Shown here: piece by piece, positions 12,702 to 26,000 of the stretch | Layout of the letters: each line of letters begins with the position of its first letter | How positions within the stretch are numbered: position 1 is the first letter of the stretch | From: Budorcas taxicolor | Taxonomy: Eukaryota > Chordata > Mammalia > Artiodactyla > Bovidae | Reading direction: 5' to 3' | DNA: 64,000 nt | NCBI RefSeq assembly: GCF_023091745.1 | Contig: NW_026291481.1 | Span: forward strand, 186,001-250,000 | Position numbers and translations under genes: made by a program | Notes under the pieces: generated by a model | Told to the model about the DNA's origin: nothing | What the model saw: only the letters and a program-made list of their open reading frames with translations | The model's database searches: none

Positions 12702-14318
12702 GAGAACCTCCTGGATTTTCTCGAGTTGCGGCAGGTCTTCTCGAGTTACGACGGGGACCTCAGGGACCCGCTCTGGTGGCCTCAGGAAAGGCCAGTCCCC
12801 ATGCGAGTTGCTAGGGGACCTCTCGGGATTCCTCTCCCGTCCATGCCGGGGCCTCAGTCCTTGTGTGGAGTCGGGGCCGGAACCTGAGGATTCCTCTCCA
12901 GTGTTGCCATGGATCTTGGGGTGCTTCTGAGTCTCCCCAGGGGAGTCAGGCCTCGTCTCGAGTGGGGGCATGCACGTGTGCTTTCCTCCCGAGCTGCAGC
13001 AGTAGTGTCACGCTTCCTGTCACGTGGATCAAGGGATCTGTGGCTTTCCCTCGAGGCTGTCCCTCGAGGCTTTCCCACGAGGCTTTCCCACAGGGCTGTG
13101 CCACGTGCCACCTTGGTGGGAGTCGATCCTCGGCGTGAAAGACGAGCCGGTGAAGGGAAAAGAGGTTCCTCTGGAATGGACTGAGACATCTAAGGGACTC
13201 TTGGAATGGTGGCACGACCCTGGAGTTCCTCTCGCCGTTCCTGTTGAGAGGGCCTCCTCTTGAGATGCGACGGGAACGCCGGGAACTCTTTCCCGACGAA
13301 GCAGGGAAAGGATCCCTCATCTCGAGCTACGAGGCGGAAACGGGGCTCCTCTGGATGTGGGCGGGACCCTCGTGATTCCTCTCGAGTGGAGACGGCTAGG
13401 TCGGGGAACTTCTTGATTTGCACCAAGGGTGTGAAGGACACTTTCGAAGTTCCAGAGGGGAGGTGTGATCATCCTCGAGACGCCTCAGCGGAAATGGGCC
13501 TCATCTCGCCTGGAGGGGAGAACCTCCTGGATTTTCTCGAGCTGCGGCAGGTCTTCTCGAGTTACGACGGGACCTCAGGGACCCGCTCTGGTGGCCTCAG
13601 GAAAGGCCAGTCCCCATGCGAGTTGCTAGGGGACCTCTCGGGATTCCTCTCCCGTCCATGCCGGGCCTCAGTCCTTGTGTGGAGTCGGGGCCGGAACCTG
13701 AGGATTCCTCTCCAGTGTTGCCATGGATCTTGGGGTGCTTCTGAGTCTCCCCAGGGGAGTCAGGCCTCGTCTCGAGTGGGGGCATGCACGTGCGCTTTCC
13801 TCCCGAGCTGCAGCAGTAGTGTCACGCTTCCTGTCACGTGGATCAAGGGATCTGTGGCTTTCCCTCGAGGCTTTCCCACGAGGCTTTCCCACAGGGCTGT
13901 GCCACGTGCCACCTTGGTGTGAGTCGATCCTCGGCGTGAAAGACGAGCCGGTGAAGGGAAAATAGGTTCCTCTGGAATGGACTGAGACATGTGGGGGACA
14001 CTTGGAATGGTGGCACGACCCTGGAGTTCCTCTCGCCGTTCCTGTAGAGAGGGCCTCCTCTTGAGATGTGACGGGAATGCCGGGAACTCTTTCCCGACGA
14101 AGCAGGGAAAGGATCCCTCATCTCGAGCTACGAGGCGGAAACGGGGCTCCTCTGGATGTGGGCGGGACCCTCGTGATTCCTCTCGAGTGGAGACGGGTAT
14201 GTCGGGGAACTTCTTGATTTGCACCAAGGGTGTGAAGTACCCTTTCGAAGTTCCAGAGGGGAGGTGTGATCAGCCTCGAGACGCCTCATTGGAAATGGGC
14301 CTCATCTCGCCTGGATGG
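12702..14318 (+). repeat. Second copy of the 1617-bp tandem duplication
   Basis: m16 (12444), m17 (13260, 801 bp) and the start of m18 (14061) repeat the preceding 1617 bp, including all three independent losses of m15. Agreement runs past the unit end until about 14494, where GGGGCTGG in m18 replaces GGGGCCGG. So rare a combination occurring twice side by side points to a very recent duplication by unequal exchange, or possibly an assembly duplication. Confidence 0.85.
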
Positions 14319-14876
14319 GAGAACCTCCTGGATTTTCTCGAGTTGCGGCAGGTCTTCTCGAGTTACGACGGGGACCTCAGGGACCCGCTCTGGTGGCCTC
14401 AGGAAAGGCCAGTCCCCATGCGAGTTGCTAGGGGACCTCTCGGGATTCCTCTCCCGTCCATGCCGGGGCCTCAGTCCTTGTGTGGAGTCGGGGCTGGAAC
14501 CTGAGGATTCCTCTCCAGTGTTGCCATGGATCTTGGGGTGCTTCTGAGTCTCCCCAGGGGAGTCAGGCCTCGTCTCGAGTGGGGGCATGCACGTGCGCTT
14601 TCCTCCCGTGCTGCAGCAGTAGTGTCACGCTTCCTGTCAGGAGGATCAAGGAATCTGTGGCTTTCCCTCGAGGCTGTCCCTCGAGGCTTTCCCACGAGGC
14701 TTTCCCACAGGGCTGTGCCACGTGCCACCTTGGTGTGAGTCGATCCTCGGCGTGAAAGACGAGCCGGTGAAGGAAAAAGAGGTTCCTCTGGAATGGACTG
14801 AGACATCTGGGGGACTCTTGGAATGCTGGCTCGACCCTGGAGTTCCTCTCGCCGTTTCTGTTTAGAGGGCCTCCTC

Positions 14877-17800
14877 TTGAGATGCGACGGGAACGCCGGG
14901 AACTCTTTCCCGACGAAGCAGGGAAAGGATCCCTCATGTCGAGCTATGAGGCGGAAACGGGGCTCCTCTGGATGTGGGCGGGACCCTCGTGATTCCTCTC
15001 GAGTGGGGACGGGTATGTCGGGGAACTTCTTGATTTGCACCAAGGGTGTGAATGACCCTATCGAAGTTCCAGAGGGTAGGTTTCATCAGCCTCGAGACGC
15101 CTCAGCGGAAATGGGCCTCATCTCGCCTGGAGGGGAGAACCTCCTGGATTTTCTCGAGTTGCGGCAGGTCTTCTCGCGTTACGACGGGGACCTCAGGGAC
15201 CCGCTCTGGTGGCCTCAGGAAAGGCCAGTCCCCATGCGAGTTGCTAGGGGACCTCTCGGGATTCCTCTCCCGTCCATGCCGGGGCCTCAGTCCTTGTGTG
15301 GATTCGGGGCCGGAAGCTGAGGATTCCTCTCCAGTGTTGCCATGGATCTTGGGGTGCTTCTGAGACTCCCCAGGGGAGTCAGGCCTCGTCTCGAGTGGGG
15401 GCATGCACGTGCGCTTTCCTCCCGAGCTGCAGCAGTAGTGTCACGCTTCCTGTCACGTGGATCAAGGGATCTGTGTCTTTCCCTCGATGCTGTCCCTCGA
15501 GGCTTTCCCACGAGGCTTTCCCACAGGGCTGTGCCACGTGCCACCTTGGTGTGAGTCGATCCTCGGCGTGAAAGACGAGCCGGTGAAGGCAAAAGAGGTT
15601 CCTCTGGAATGGACTGAGACATCTGGGGGACTCTTGGAATGGTGGCACGACCCTGGAGTTCCTCTCGCCATTCCTGTTGAGAGGGCCTCCTCTTGAGATG
15701 CGACGGGAACGCCGGGAACTCTTTCCCGACGAAGCAGGAAAAGGATCCCTCATCTCGAGCTACGAGGCGGAAACGGGGCTCCTCTGGATTTGGGCGGGAC
15801 CCTCGTGATTCCTCTCGAGTGGAGACGGGTATGTCGGGGAACTTCTTGATTTGCAGCAAGGGTGTGAAGGACCCTTTCGAAGTTCCAGAGGTGAGGTGTG
15901 ATCAGCCTCGAGACGCCTCAGCGGAAATGGGCCTCATCTCGCCTGGAGGGGAGAACCTCCTGGATTTTCTCGAGTTGCGGCAGGTCTTCTCGAGTTACGA
16001 CGGGGACCTCAGGGACCCGCTCTGGTGGCCTCAGGAAAGGCCAGTCCCCATGCGAGTTGCTAGGGGACCTCTCGGGATTCCTCTCCCGTCCATGCCGGGG
16101 CCTCAGTCCTTGTGTGGAGGCGGGGCCGGAACCTGAGGATTCCTCTCCAGTGTTGCCATGAATCTTGGGGTGCTTCTGAGTCTCCCCAGGGGAGTCAGGC
16201 CTCGTCTCGAGTGGGGGCATGCACGTGTGCTTTCCTCCCGAGCTGCAGCGGTAGTGTCACTCTTCCTGTCACGTGGATCAAGGGATCTGTGGCTTTCCCT
16301 CGAGGCTGTCCCTCGGGCTTTCCCACGAGGCTTTCCCACAGGGCTGTGCCACGTGCCACCTTGGTGTGAGTCGATCCTCGGCGTGAAAGATGAGCCGGTG
16401 AAGGGAAAAAAGGTTCCTCTGGAATGGACTGAGACATCTGGGGGACTCTTGGAATGGTGGCACGACCCTGGAGTTCCTCTCGCCGTTCCTGTTGAGAGGG
16501 CCTCCTCTTGAGATGCAACGGGATCGCCGGGAACACTTTCCCGACGAAGCAGGGAAAGGATCCCTCATGTCGAGCTATGAGGCGGAAACGGGGCTCCTCT
16601 GGATGTGGGCGGGACCCTCGTGATTCCTCTCGAGTGGGGACGGGTATGTCGGGGAACTTCTTGATTTGCACCAAGGGTGTGAATGACCCTATCGAAGTTC
16701 CAGAGGGTAGGTGTCATCAGCCTCGAGACGCCTCAGCGGAAATGGGCCTCATCTCGCCTGGAGGGGAGAACCTCCTGGATATTCTCGAGTTGCGGCAGGT
16801 CTTCTCGAGTTACGACGGGGACCTCAGGGACCCGCTCTGGTGGCCTCAGGAAAGGCCAGTCCCCATGCGAGTTGCTAGGGGACCTCTCGGGATTCCTCTC
16901 CCGTCCATGCCGGGGCCTCAGTCCTTGTGTGGAGTCGGGGCCGGAACCTGAGGATTCCTCTCCAGTGTTGCCATGGATCTTGGGGTGCTTCTGAGTCTCC
17001 CAAGGGGAGTCAGGCCTCGTCTCGAGTGGGGGCATGCACGTGCGCTTTCCTCCCGAGCTGCAGCAGTAGTGTCACACTTCCTGTCGCGTGGATCAAGGGA
17101 TCTGTGGCTTTCCCTCGAGGCTGTCCCTCGAGGCTTTCCCACGAGGCTTTCCCACAGGGCTGTGCCACGTGACACCTTGGTGTGAGTCGATCCTCGGCGT
17201 GAAAGACGAGCCGGTGAAGGGAAAAGAGGTTCCTCTGGAATGGACTGAGACATCTGGGGGACTCTTGGAAAGGTGGCACAACCCTGGAGTTCCTCTCGCC
17301 GTTCCTGTTGAGAGGGCCTCCTCTTGAGATGCGACGGGAACGCCGGGAACTCTTTCCCGACGAAGCAGGGAAAGGATCCCTGATCTCGAGCTACGAGGCG
17401 GAAACGGGGCTCCTCTGGATGTGGGCGGGACCCTCGTGATTCCTCTCGAGTGGAGACGGGTATGTCGGGGAACTTCTTGATTTGCACCAAGGGTGTGAAG
17501 GACCCTTTCGAAGTTCCAGAGGTGAGGTGTGATCAGCCTCGAGACGCCTCAGCGGAAATGGGCCTCATCTCGCCTGGAGGGGAGAACCTCCTGGATTTTC
17601 TCGAGTTGCGGCAGGTCTTCTCGAGTTACGACGGGGACCTCAGGGACCCGCTCTGGTGGCCTCAGGAAAGGCCAGTCCCCATGCGAGTTGCTAGGGGACC
17701 TCTCGGGATTCCTCTCCCGTCCATGCCGGGGCCTCAGTCCTTGTGTGGAGTCGGGGCCGGAACCTGAGGATTCCTCTCCAGTGTTGCCATGGATCTTGGG

Positions 17801-18139
17801 GTGCTTCTGAGTCTCCCCAGGGGAGTCAGGCCTCGTCTCGAGTGGGGGCATGCACGTGCGCTTTCCTCCCGAGCTGCAGCAGTAGTGTCACGCTTCCTGT
17901 CACGTGGATCAAGGGATCTGTGGCTTTCCCTCGAGGCTGTCCCTCGAGGCTTTCCCACGAGGCTTTCCCACAGGGCTGTGCCACGTGCCACCTTGGTGTG
18001 AGTCGATCCTCGGCGTGAAAGACGAGCCGGTGAAGGGAAAAGAGGTTCCTCTGGAATGGACTGAGACATCTGGGGGACTCTTGGAATGTTGGCACGACCC
18101 TGGAGTTCCTCTCGCCGTTCCTGTTGAGAGGGCCTCCTC
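14877..18139 (+). repeat. Monomers m19-m22, forerunners of the e-a-b junction
   Basis: m20 (15693, 815 bp) has an e-type tail: GCCATGAATCTTGG, GCAGCGGTAG, TCACTCTTCC, a one-base loss in CCTCGGGC and GAAAAAAGG. m21 (16508) has the a-type head, with ATGCAACGGG and GGGAACAC. m22 (17324) has the b-type CCCTGATCTCG. The same e-a-b order recurs at m28-m30, about 6512 bp to the right. m19 (14877) also carries the GTGGGGACGG and GAATGACCCTATCG changes of a-type monomers. Confidence 0.75.
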
Positions 18140-18942
18140 TTGAGATGCGACGGGAAGGCCGGGAACTCTTTCCCGACGAAGCAGGGAAAGGATCCCTCAT
18201 CTCGAGCTACGAGGCGGAAACGGGGCTCCTCTGAATGTGGGCGGGACCCTCGTGATTCCTCTCGAGTGGAGACGGCTAGGTCGGGGAACTTCTTGATTTG
18301 CACCAAGGGTGTGAAGGACCCTTTCGAAGTTCCAGAGGGGAGGTGTGATCAGCCTCGAGACGCCTCAGCGGAAAGGGGCCTCATCTCGCCAGGAGGGGAG
18401 AACCTCCTGGATTTTCTCGAGTTGCGGCAGGTCTTCTCTAGTTACGACGGGGACCTCAGGGACACGCTCTGGTGGCCTCAGGAAAGGCCAGTCCCCATGC
18501 GAGTTGCTAGGGGACCTCTCGGGATTCCTCTCCCGTCCATGCCGGGGCCTCAGTCCTTGTGTGGAGTCGGGGCCGGAACCTGAGGATTCCTCTCCAGTGT
18601 TGCCATGGATCTTGGGGTGCTTCTGAGTCTCCACAGGGGAGTCAGGCCTCGTCTCGAGTGGGGGCATGCACGTGCGCTTTCCTCCCGAGCTGCAGCAGTA
18701 GTGTCACGCTTCCTGTCACGTGGATCAAGGGATCTGTGGCTTTCCCTCGAGGCTTTCCCACGAGGCTTTCCCACAGGGCTGTGCCACGTGCCACCTTGGT
18801 GTGAGTCGATCCTCGGCGTGAAAGACGAGCCGGTGAAGGGAAAAGAGGTTCCTCTGGAATGGACTGAGACATCTGGGGGACTCTTGGAATGGTGGCACGA
18901 CCCTGGAGTTCCTCTCGCCGTTCCTCTTGAGAGGGCCTCCTC
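18140..18942 (+). repeat. Short 803-bp monomer m23 (13-bp unit deleted)
   Basis: m23 is 13 bp short. Near 18740-18780 only three units of the internal 13-bp minirepeat remain, and the missing one is CTGTCCCTCGAGG, as in m15 and m17. m23 otherwise lacks the G losses of m15 and m17, so the 13-bp loss could be an independent event or could have been moved by gene conversion. It also has an unusual ATTTTCTCG-to-TCTTCTCTAG change near 18433 and GACACGCTC near 18462. Confidence 0.85.
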
Positions 18943-21900
18943 TTGAGATGCGACGGGAACGCCGGGAACTCTTTCCCGACGAAGCAGGGAAAGGATCCCT
19001 CATCTCGAGCTACAAGGCGGAAACGGGGCTCCTCTGAATGTGGGCGGGACCCTCGTGATTCCTCTCGAGTGGAGACGGCTAGGTCGGGGAACTTCTTGAT
19101 TTGCACCAAGGGTGTGAAGGACCCTTTCGAAGTTCCAGAGGTGAGGTGTGATCAGCCTCGAGATGCCTCAGCGGAAATGGGCCTCATCTCGCCTGGAGGG
19201 GAGAACCTCCTGGATTTTCTCGAGTTGCGGCAGGTCTTCTCGAGTTACGACGGGGACCTCAGGGACCCGCTCTGGTGGCCTCAGGAAAGGCCAGTCCCCA
19301 TGCGAGTTGCTAGGGGACCTCTCGGGATTCCTCTCCCGTCCATGCCGGGGCCTCAGTCCTTGTGTGGAGTCGGGGCCGGAACCTGAGGATTCCTCTCCAG
19401 TGTTGCCATGGATCTTGGGGTGCTTCTGAGTCTACCCAGGGGAGTCAGGCCTCGTCTCGAGTGGGGGCATGCACGTGCGCTTTCCTCCCGAGCTGCAGCA
19501 GTAGTGTCACGCTTCCTGTCACGTGGATCAAGGGATCTGTGGCTTTCCCTCGAGGCTGTCCCTCGAGGCTTTCCCACGAGGCTTTCCCACAGGGCTGTGC
19601 CACGTGCCACCTTGGTGTGAGTCGATCCTCGGCGTGAAAGACGAGCCGGTGAAGGGAAAAGAGGTTCCTCTGGAATGGACTGAGACATCTGGGGGACTCT
19701 TGGAATGGTGGCACGACCCTGGAGTTCCTCTCGCCGTTCCTGTTGAGAGGGCCTCCTCTTGAGATGCGACGGGAAAGCCGGGAACTCTTTCCCGACGAAG
19801 CAGGGAAAGGATCCCTCATCTCGAGCTACGAGGCGGAAACCGGGCTCCTCTGGATGTGGGCGGGACCCCCGTGATTCCTCTCGAGTGGAGACGGGTATGT
19901 CGGGGAACTTCTTGATTTGCACCAAGGGTGTGAAGGACCCTTTCGAAGTTCCAGAGGTGAGGTGTGATCAGCCTCGAGACGCCTCAGCGGAAATGGGCCT
20001 CATCTCGCCTGGAGGGGAGAACCTCCTGGATTTTCTCGAGTTGCGGCAGGTCTTCTCGAGTTACGACGGGGACCTCAGGGACCCGCTCTGGTGGCCTCAG
20101 GAAAGGCCAGTCCCCATGCGAGTTGCTAGGGGACCTCTCGGGATTCCTCTCCCGTCCATGCCGGGGCCTCAGTCCTTGTGTGGAGTCGGGGCCGGAACCT
20201 GAGGATTCCTCTCCAGTGTTGCCATGGATCTTGGGGTGCTTCTGAGTCTCCCCAGGGGAGTCAGGCCTCGTCGCGAGTGGGGGCATGCACGTGCGCTTTC
20301 CTCCCGAGCTGCAGCAGTAGTGTCACGCTTCCTGTCACGTGGATCAAGGGATCTGTGGCTTTCCCTCGAGGCTGTCCCTCGAGGCTTTCCCACGAGGCTT
20401 TCCCACAGGGCTGTGCCACGTGCCACCTTGGTGTGAGTCAATCCTCGGCGTGAAAGACGAGCCGGTGAAGGGAAAAGAGGTTCCTCTGGAATGGACTGAG
20501 ACATCTGGGGGACTCTTGGAATGGTGGCACGACCCTGGAGTTCCTCTCGCCGTTCCTGTTGAGAGGGCCTCCTCTTGAGATGCGACGGGAAGGCCGGGAA
20601 CTCTTTCCCGACAAAGCAGGGAAAGGATCCCTCATCTCGAGCTACGAGGCGGAAACGGGGTCCTCTGGATGTGGGCGGGACCCTCGTGATTCCTCTCGAG
20701 TGGAGACGGGTATGTCGGGGAACTTCTTGATTTTCAGCAAGGGTGTGAAGGACCCTTTCGAAGTTCCAGAGGTGAGGTGTGATCAGCCTCGAGACGCCTC
20801 AGCGGAAATGGGCCTCATCTCGCCTGGAGGGGAGAACTTCCTGGATTTTCTCGAGTTGCGGCAGGTCTTCTCGAGTTACGACGGGGACCTCAGGGACCCG
20901 CTCTGGTGGCCTCAGGAAAGGCCAGTCCCCATGCGAGTTGCTAGGGGACCTCTCGGGATTCCTCTCCCGTCCATGCCGGGGCCTCAGTCCTTGTGTGGAG
21001 GCGGGGCCGGAACCTGAGGATTCCTCTCCAGTGTTGCCATGGATCTTGGGGTGCTTCTGAGTCTCCCCAGGGGAGTCAGGCCTCGTCTCGAGTGTGGGCA
21101 TGCACGTGTGCTTTCCTCCCGAGCTGCAGCAGTAGTGTCACGCTTCCTGTCACGTGGATCAAGCGATCTGTGGCTTTCCCTCGAGGCTGTCCCTCGAGGC
21201 TTTCCCACGAGGCTTTCCCACAGGGCTGTGCCACGTGCCACCTTGGTGGGAGTCGATCCTCGGCGTGAAAGACGAGCCGGTGAAGGGAAAAGAGGTTCCT
21301 CTGGAATGGACTGAGACATCTAAGGGACTCTTGGAATGGTGGCACGACCCTGGAGTTCCTCTCGCCGTTCCTGTTGAGAGGGCCTCCTCTTGAGATGCGA
21401 CGGGAACGCCGGGAACTCTTTCCCGACGAAGCAGGGAAAGGATCCCTCATCTCGAGCTACGAGGCGGAAACGGGGCTCCTCTGGATGTGGGCGGGACCCT
21501 CGTGATTCCTCTCGAGTGGGGACGGGTATGTCGGGGAACTTCTTGATTTGCACCAAGGGTGTGAATGACCCTATCGAAGTTCCAGAGGGTAGGTGTCATC
21601 AGCCTCGAGACGCCTCAGCGGAAATGGGCCTCATCTCGCCTGGAGGGGAGAACCTCCTTGATTTTCTCGAGTTGCGGCAGGTCTTCTCGCGTTACGACGG
21701 GGACCTCAGGGACCCGCTCTGGTGGCCTCAGGAAAGGCCATCCCCATGCGAGTTGCTAGGGGACCTCTCGGGATTCCTCTCCCGTCCATGCCGGGGCCTC
21801 AGTCCTTGTGTGGAGTCGGGGCCGGAACCTGAGGATTCCTCTCCAGTGTTGCCATGGATCTTGGGGTGCTTCTGAGTCTCCCAAGGGGAGTCAGGCCTCG

Positions 21901-22204
21901 TCTCGAGTGGGGGCATGCACGTGCGCTTTCCTCCCGAGCTGCAGCAGTAGTGTCACGCTTCCTGTCACGTGGATCAAGGGATCTGTGGCTTTCCCTCGAG
22001 GCTGTCCCTCGAGGCTTTCCCAGAAGGCTTTCCCACAGGGCTGTGCCACGTGCCACCTTGGTGTGAGTCTATCCTCGGCGTGAAAGACGAGCCGGTGAAG
22101 GGAAAAGAGGTTCCTATGGAATGGACTGAGACATCTGGGGGACTCTTGGAATGGTGGCACGACCCTGGAGTTCCTCTCGCCGTTCCTGTTGAGAGGGCCT
22201 CCTC
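18943..22204 (+). repeat. Monomers m24-m27, mixed types
   Basis: m24 shares CTCTGAATGTGGG and the CTAGG allele with m23. m25 (19759) is ordinary apart from GACCCCCGTG and CGTCGCGAG. m26 (20575) and m27 (21390), each 815 bp, repeat the m11-m12 pair found 12192 bp to the left: GACAAAGCAGG, GGGGTCCTCTGG, GATTTTCAGC, GGAGGCGGGGCC, CATCTAAGGG, then GTGGGGACGG and GGCCATCCCC. The window therefore holds dispersed copies of the same two-monomer segment. Confidence 0.75.
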
Positions 22205-23019
22205 TTGAGATGCGACGGGAAGGCCGGGAACTCTTTCCCGATGAAGCAGGGAAAGGATCCCTCATCTCGAGCTACGAGGCGGAAACGGAGCTTCTTTGGA
22301 TGTGGGCGGGACCCTCGCGATTCCTCTCGAGTGGAGACGGGTATGTCGGGGAACTTCTTGATTTGCAGCAAGGGTGTGAAGGACCCTTTCGAAGTTCCAG
22401 AGGTGAGGTGTGATCAGCCTGGAGACGCCTCAGCGGAAATGGGCCTCATCTCGCCTGGAGGGGAGAACCTCCTGGATTTTCTCGAGTTGCGGCAGGTCTT
22501 CTCGAGTTACGACGGGGACCTCAGGGACCCGCTCTGGTGGCCTCAGGAAAGGCCAGTCCCCATGCGAGTTGCTTGGGGACCTCTCGGGATTCCTCTCCCG
22601 TCCATGCCGGGGCCTCAGTCCTTGTGTGGAGTCGGGGCCGGAACCTGAGGATTCCTCTCCAGTGTTGCCATGAATCTTGGGGTGCTTCTGAGTCTCCCCA
22701 GGGGAGTCAGGCCTCGTCTCGAGTGGGGGCATGCACGTGTGCTTTCCTCCCGAGCTGCAGCGGTAGTGTCACTCTTCCTGTCACGTGGATCAAGGGATCT
22801 GTGGCTTTCCCTCGAGGCTGTCCCTCGGGCTTTCCCACGAGGCTTTCCCACAGGGCTGTGCCACGTGCCACCTTGGTGTGAGTCGATCCTCGGCGTGAAA
22901 GATGAGCCGGTGAAGGGAAAAAAGGTTCCTCTGGAATGGACTGAGACATCTGGGGGACTCTTGGAATGGTGGCACGACCCTGGAGTTCCTCTCGCCGTTC
23001 CTGTTGAGAGGGCCTCCTC
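22205..23019 (+). repeat. Monomer m28, e-type forerunner of the HOR
   Basis: m28 is 815 bp with the e-type tail (GCCATGAATC, GCAGCGGTAG, CCTCGGGC, GATGAGCC, GAAAAAAGG). Its head shares GATGAAGCAGG with m33, m39 and m43 but has private changes (GGAGCTTCTTTGG, CCTCGCGATTCC, AGCCTGGAGACG). It directly precedes the first full a-b-c-d-e unit. Confidence 0.75.
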
Positions 23020-26000
23020 TTGAGATGCAACGGGAACGCCGGGAACACTTTCCCGACGAAGCAGGGAAAGGATCCCTCATGTCGAGCTATGACGCGGAAA
23101 CGGGGCTCCTCTGGAGTGGGCGGGACCCTCGTGATTCCTCTCGAGTGGGGACGGGTATGTCGGGGAACTTCTTGATTTGCACCAAGGGTGTGAATGACCC
23201 TATCGAAGTTCCAGAGGGTAGGTGTCATCAGCCTCGAGACGCCTCAGCGGAAATGGGCCTCATCTCGCCTGGAGGGGAGAACCTCCTGGATATTCTCGAG
23301 TTGCGGCAGGTCTTCTCGCGTTACGACGGGGACCTCAGGGACCCGCTCTGGTGGCCTCAGGAAAGGCCAGTCCCCATGCGAGTTGCTAGGGGACCTCTCG
23401 GGATTCCTCTCCCGTCCATGCCGGGGCCTCAGTCCTTGTGTGGAGTCGGGGCCGGAACCTGAGGATTCCTCTCCAGTGTTGCCATGGATCTTGGGGTGCT
23501 TCTGAGTCTCCCAAGGGGAGTCAGGCCTCGTCTCGAGTGGGGGCATGCACGTGCGCTTTCCTCCCGAGCTGCAGCAGTAGTGTCACGCTTCCTGTCGCGT
23601 GGATCAAGGGATCTGTGGCTTTCCCTCGAGGCTGTCCCTCGAGGCTTTCCCACGAGGCTTTCCCACAGGGCTGTGCCACGTGACACCTTGGTGTGAGTCG
23701 ATCCTCGGCGTGAAAGACGAGCCGGTGAAGGGAAAAGAGGTTCCTCTGGAATGGACTGAGACATCTGGGGGACTCTTGGAAAGGTGGCACAACCCTGGAG
23801 TTCCTCTCGCCGTTCCTGTTGAGAGGGCCTCCTCTTGAGATGCGACGGGAACGCCGGGAACTCTTTCCCGACGAAGCAGGGAAAGGATCCCTGATCTCGA
23901 GCTACGAGGCGGAAACGGGGCTCCTCTGGATGTGGGCGGGACCCTCGTGATTCCTCTCGAGTGGAGACGGGTATGTCGGAGAACTTCTTGATTTGCAGCA
24001 AGGGTGTGAAGGACCCTTTCGACGTTCCAGAGGTGAGGTGTGATCAGCCTCGAGACGCCTCAGCGGAAATGGGCCTCATCTCGCCTGGAGGGGAGAACCT
24101 CCTGGATTTTCTCGAGTTGCGGCAGGTCTTCTCGAGTTACGACGGGGACCTCAGGGACCCGCTCTGGTGGCCTCAGGAAAGGCCAGTCCCCATGCGAGTT
24201 GCTAGGGGACCTCTCGGTATTCCTCTCCCGTCCATGCCGGGGCCTCAGTCCTTGTGTGGAGTCGGGGCCGGAACCTGAGGATTCCTCTCCAGTGTTGCCA
24301 TGGATCTTGGGGTGCTTCTGAGTCTCCCCAGGGGAGTCAGGCCTCGTCTCGAGTGGGGGCATGCACGTGCGCTTTCCTCCCGAGCTGCAGCAGTAGTGTC
24401 ACGCTTCCTGTCACGTGGATCAAGGGATCTGTGGCTTTCCCTCGAGGCTGTCCCTCGAGGCTTTCCCACGAGGCTTTCCCACAGGGCTGTGCCACGTGCC
24501 ACCTTGGTGTGAGTCGATCCTCGGCGTGAAAGACGAGCCGGTGAAGGGAAAAGAGGTTCCTCTGGAATGGACTGAGACATCTGGGGGACTCTTGGAATGG
24601 TGGAACGACCCTGGAGTTCCTCTCGCCGTTCCTGTTGAGAGGGCCTCCTCTTGAGATGCGACGGGAACGCCGGGAACTCTTTCCCGACGAAGCAGGGAAA
24701 GGATCCCTCATCTCGAGCTACGAGGCGGAAACCGGGCTCCTCTGGATGTGGGCGGGACCCTCGTGATTCCTCTCGAGTGGAGACGGGTATGTCGGAGAAC
24801 TTCTTGATTTGCAGCAAGGGTGTGAAGGACCCTTTCGACGTTCCAGAGGTGAGGTGTGATCAGCCTCGAGACGCCTCAGCGGAAATGGGCCTCATCTCGC
24901 CTGGAGGGGAGAACCTCCTGGATTTTCTCGAGTTGCGGCAGGTCTTCTCGAGTTACGACGGGGACCTCAGGGACCCGCTCTGGTGGCCTCAGGAAAGGCC
25001 AGTCCCCATGCGAGTTGCTAGGGGACCTCTCGGGATTCTTCTCCCGTCCATGCCGGGGCCTCAGTCCTTGTGTGGAGTCGGGGCCGGAACCTGAGGATTC
25101 CTCTCCAGTGTTGCCATGGATCTTGGGGTGCTTCTGAGTCTCCCCAGGGGAGTCAGGCCTCGTCTCGAGTGGGGGCAAGCACGTGCGCTTTCCTCCCGAG
25201 CTGCAGCAGTAGTGTCACGCTTCCTGTCACGTGGATCAAGGGATCTGTGGCTTTCCCTCGAGGCTGTCCCTCGAGGCTTTCCCACGAGGCTTTCCCACAG
25301 GGCTGTGCCACGTGCCACCTTGGTGTGAGTCGATCCTCGGCGTGAAAGACTAGCCGGTGAAGGCAAAAGAGGTTCCTCTGGAATGGACTGAGACATCTGG
25401 GGGACTCTTGGAATGGTGGCACGACCCTGGAGTTCCTCTCGCCGTTCCTGTTGAGAGGGCCTCCTCTTGAGATGCGACGGGAACGCCGGGAACTCTTTCC
25501 CGACGAAGCAGGGAAAGGATCCCTCATCTCGAGCTACGAGGCGGAAACGGGGCTCCTCTGAATGTGGGCGGGACCCTCGTGATTCCTCTCGAGTGGAGAC
25601 GGCTAGGTCGGGGAACTTCTTGATTTGCACCAAGGGTGTGAAGGACCCTTTCGAAGTTCCAGAGGTGAGGTGTGATCAGCCTCGAGACGCCTCAGCGGAA
25701 ATGGGACTCATCTCGCCTGGAGGGGAGAACCTCCTGGATTTTCTCGAGTTGCGGCAGGTCTTCTCGAGTTACGACGGGGACCTCAGGGACCCGCTCTGGT
25801 GGCCTCAGGAAAGGCCAGTCCCCATGCGAGTTGCTAGGGGACCTCTCGGGATTCCTCTCCCGTCCATGCCGGGGCCTCAGTCCTTGTGTGGAGTCGGGGC
25901 CGGAACCTGAGGATTCCTCTCCAGTGTTGCCATGGATCTTGGGGTGCTTCTGAGTCTCCCCAGGGGAGTCAGGCCTCGTCTCGAGTGGGGGCATGCACGT

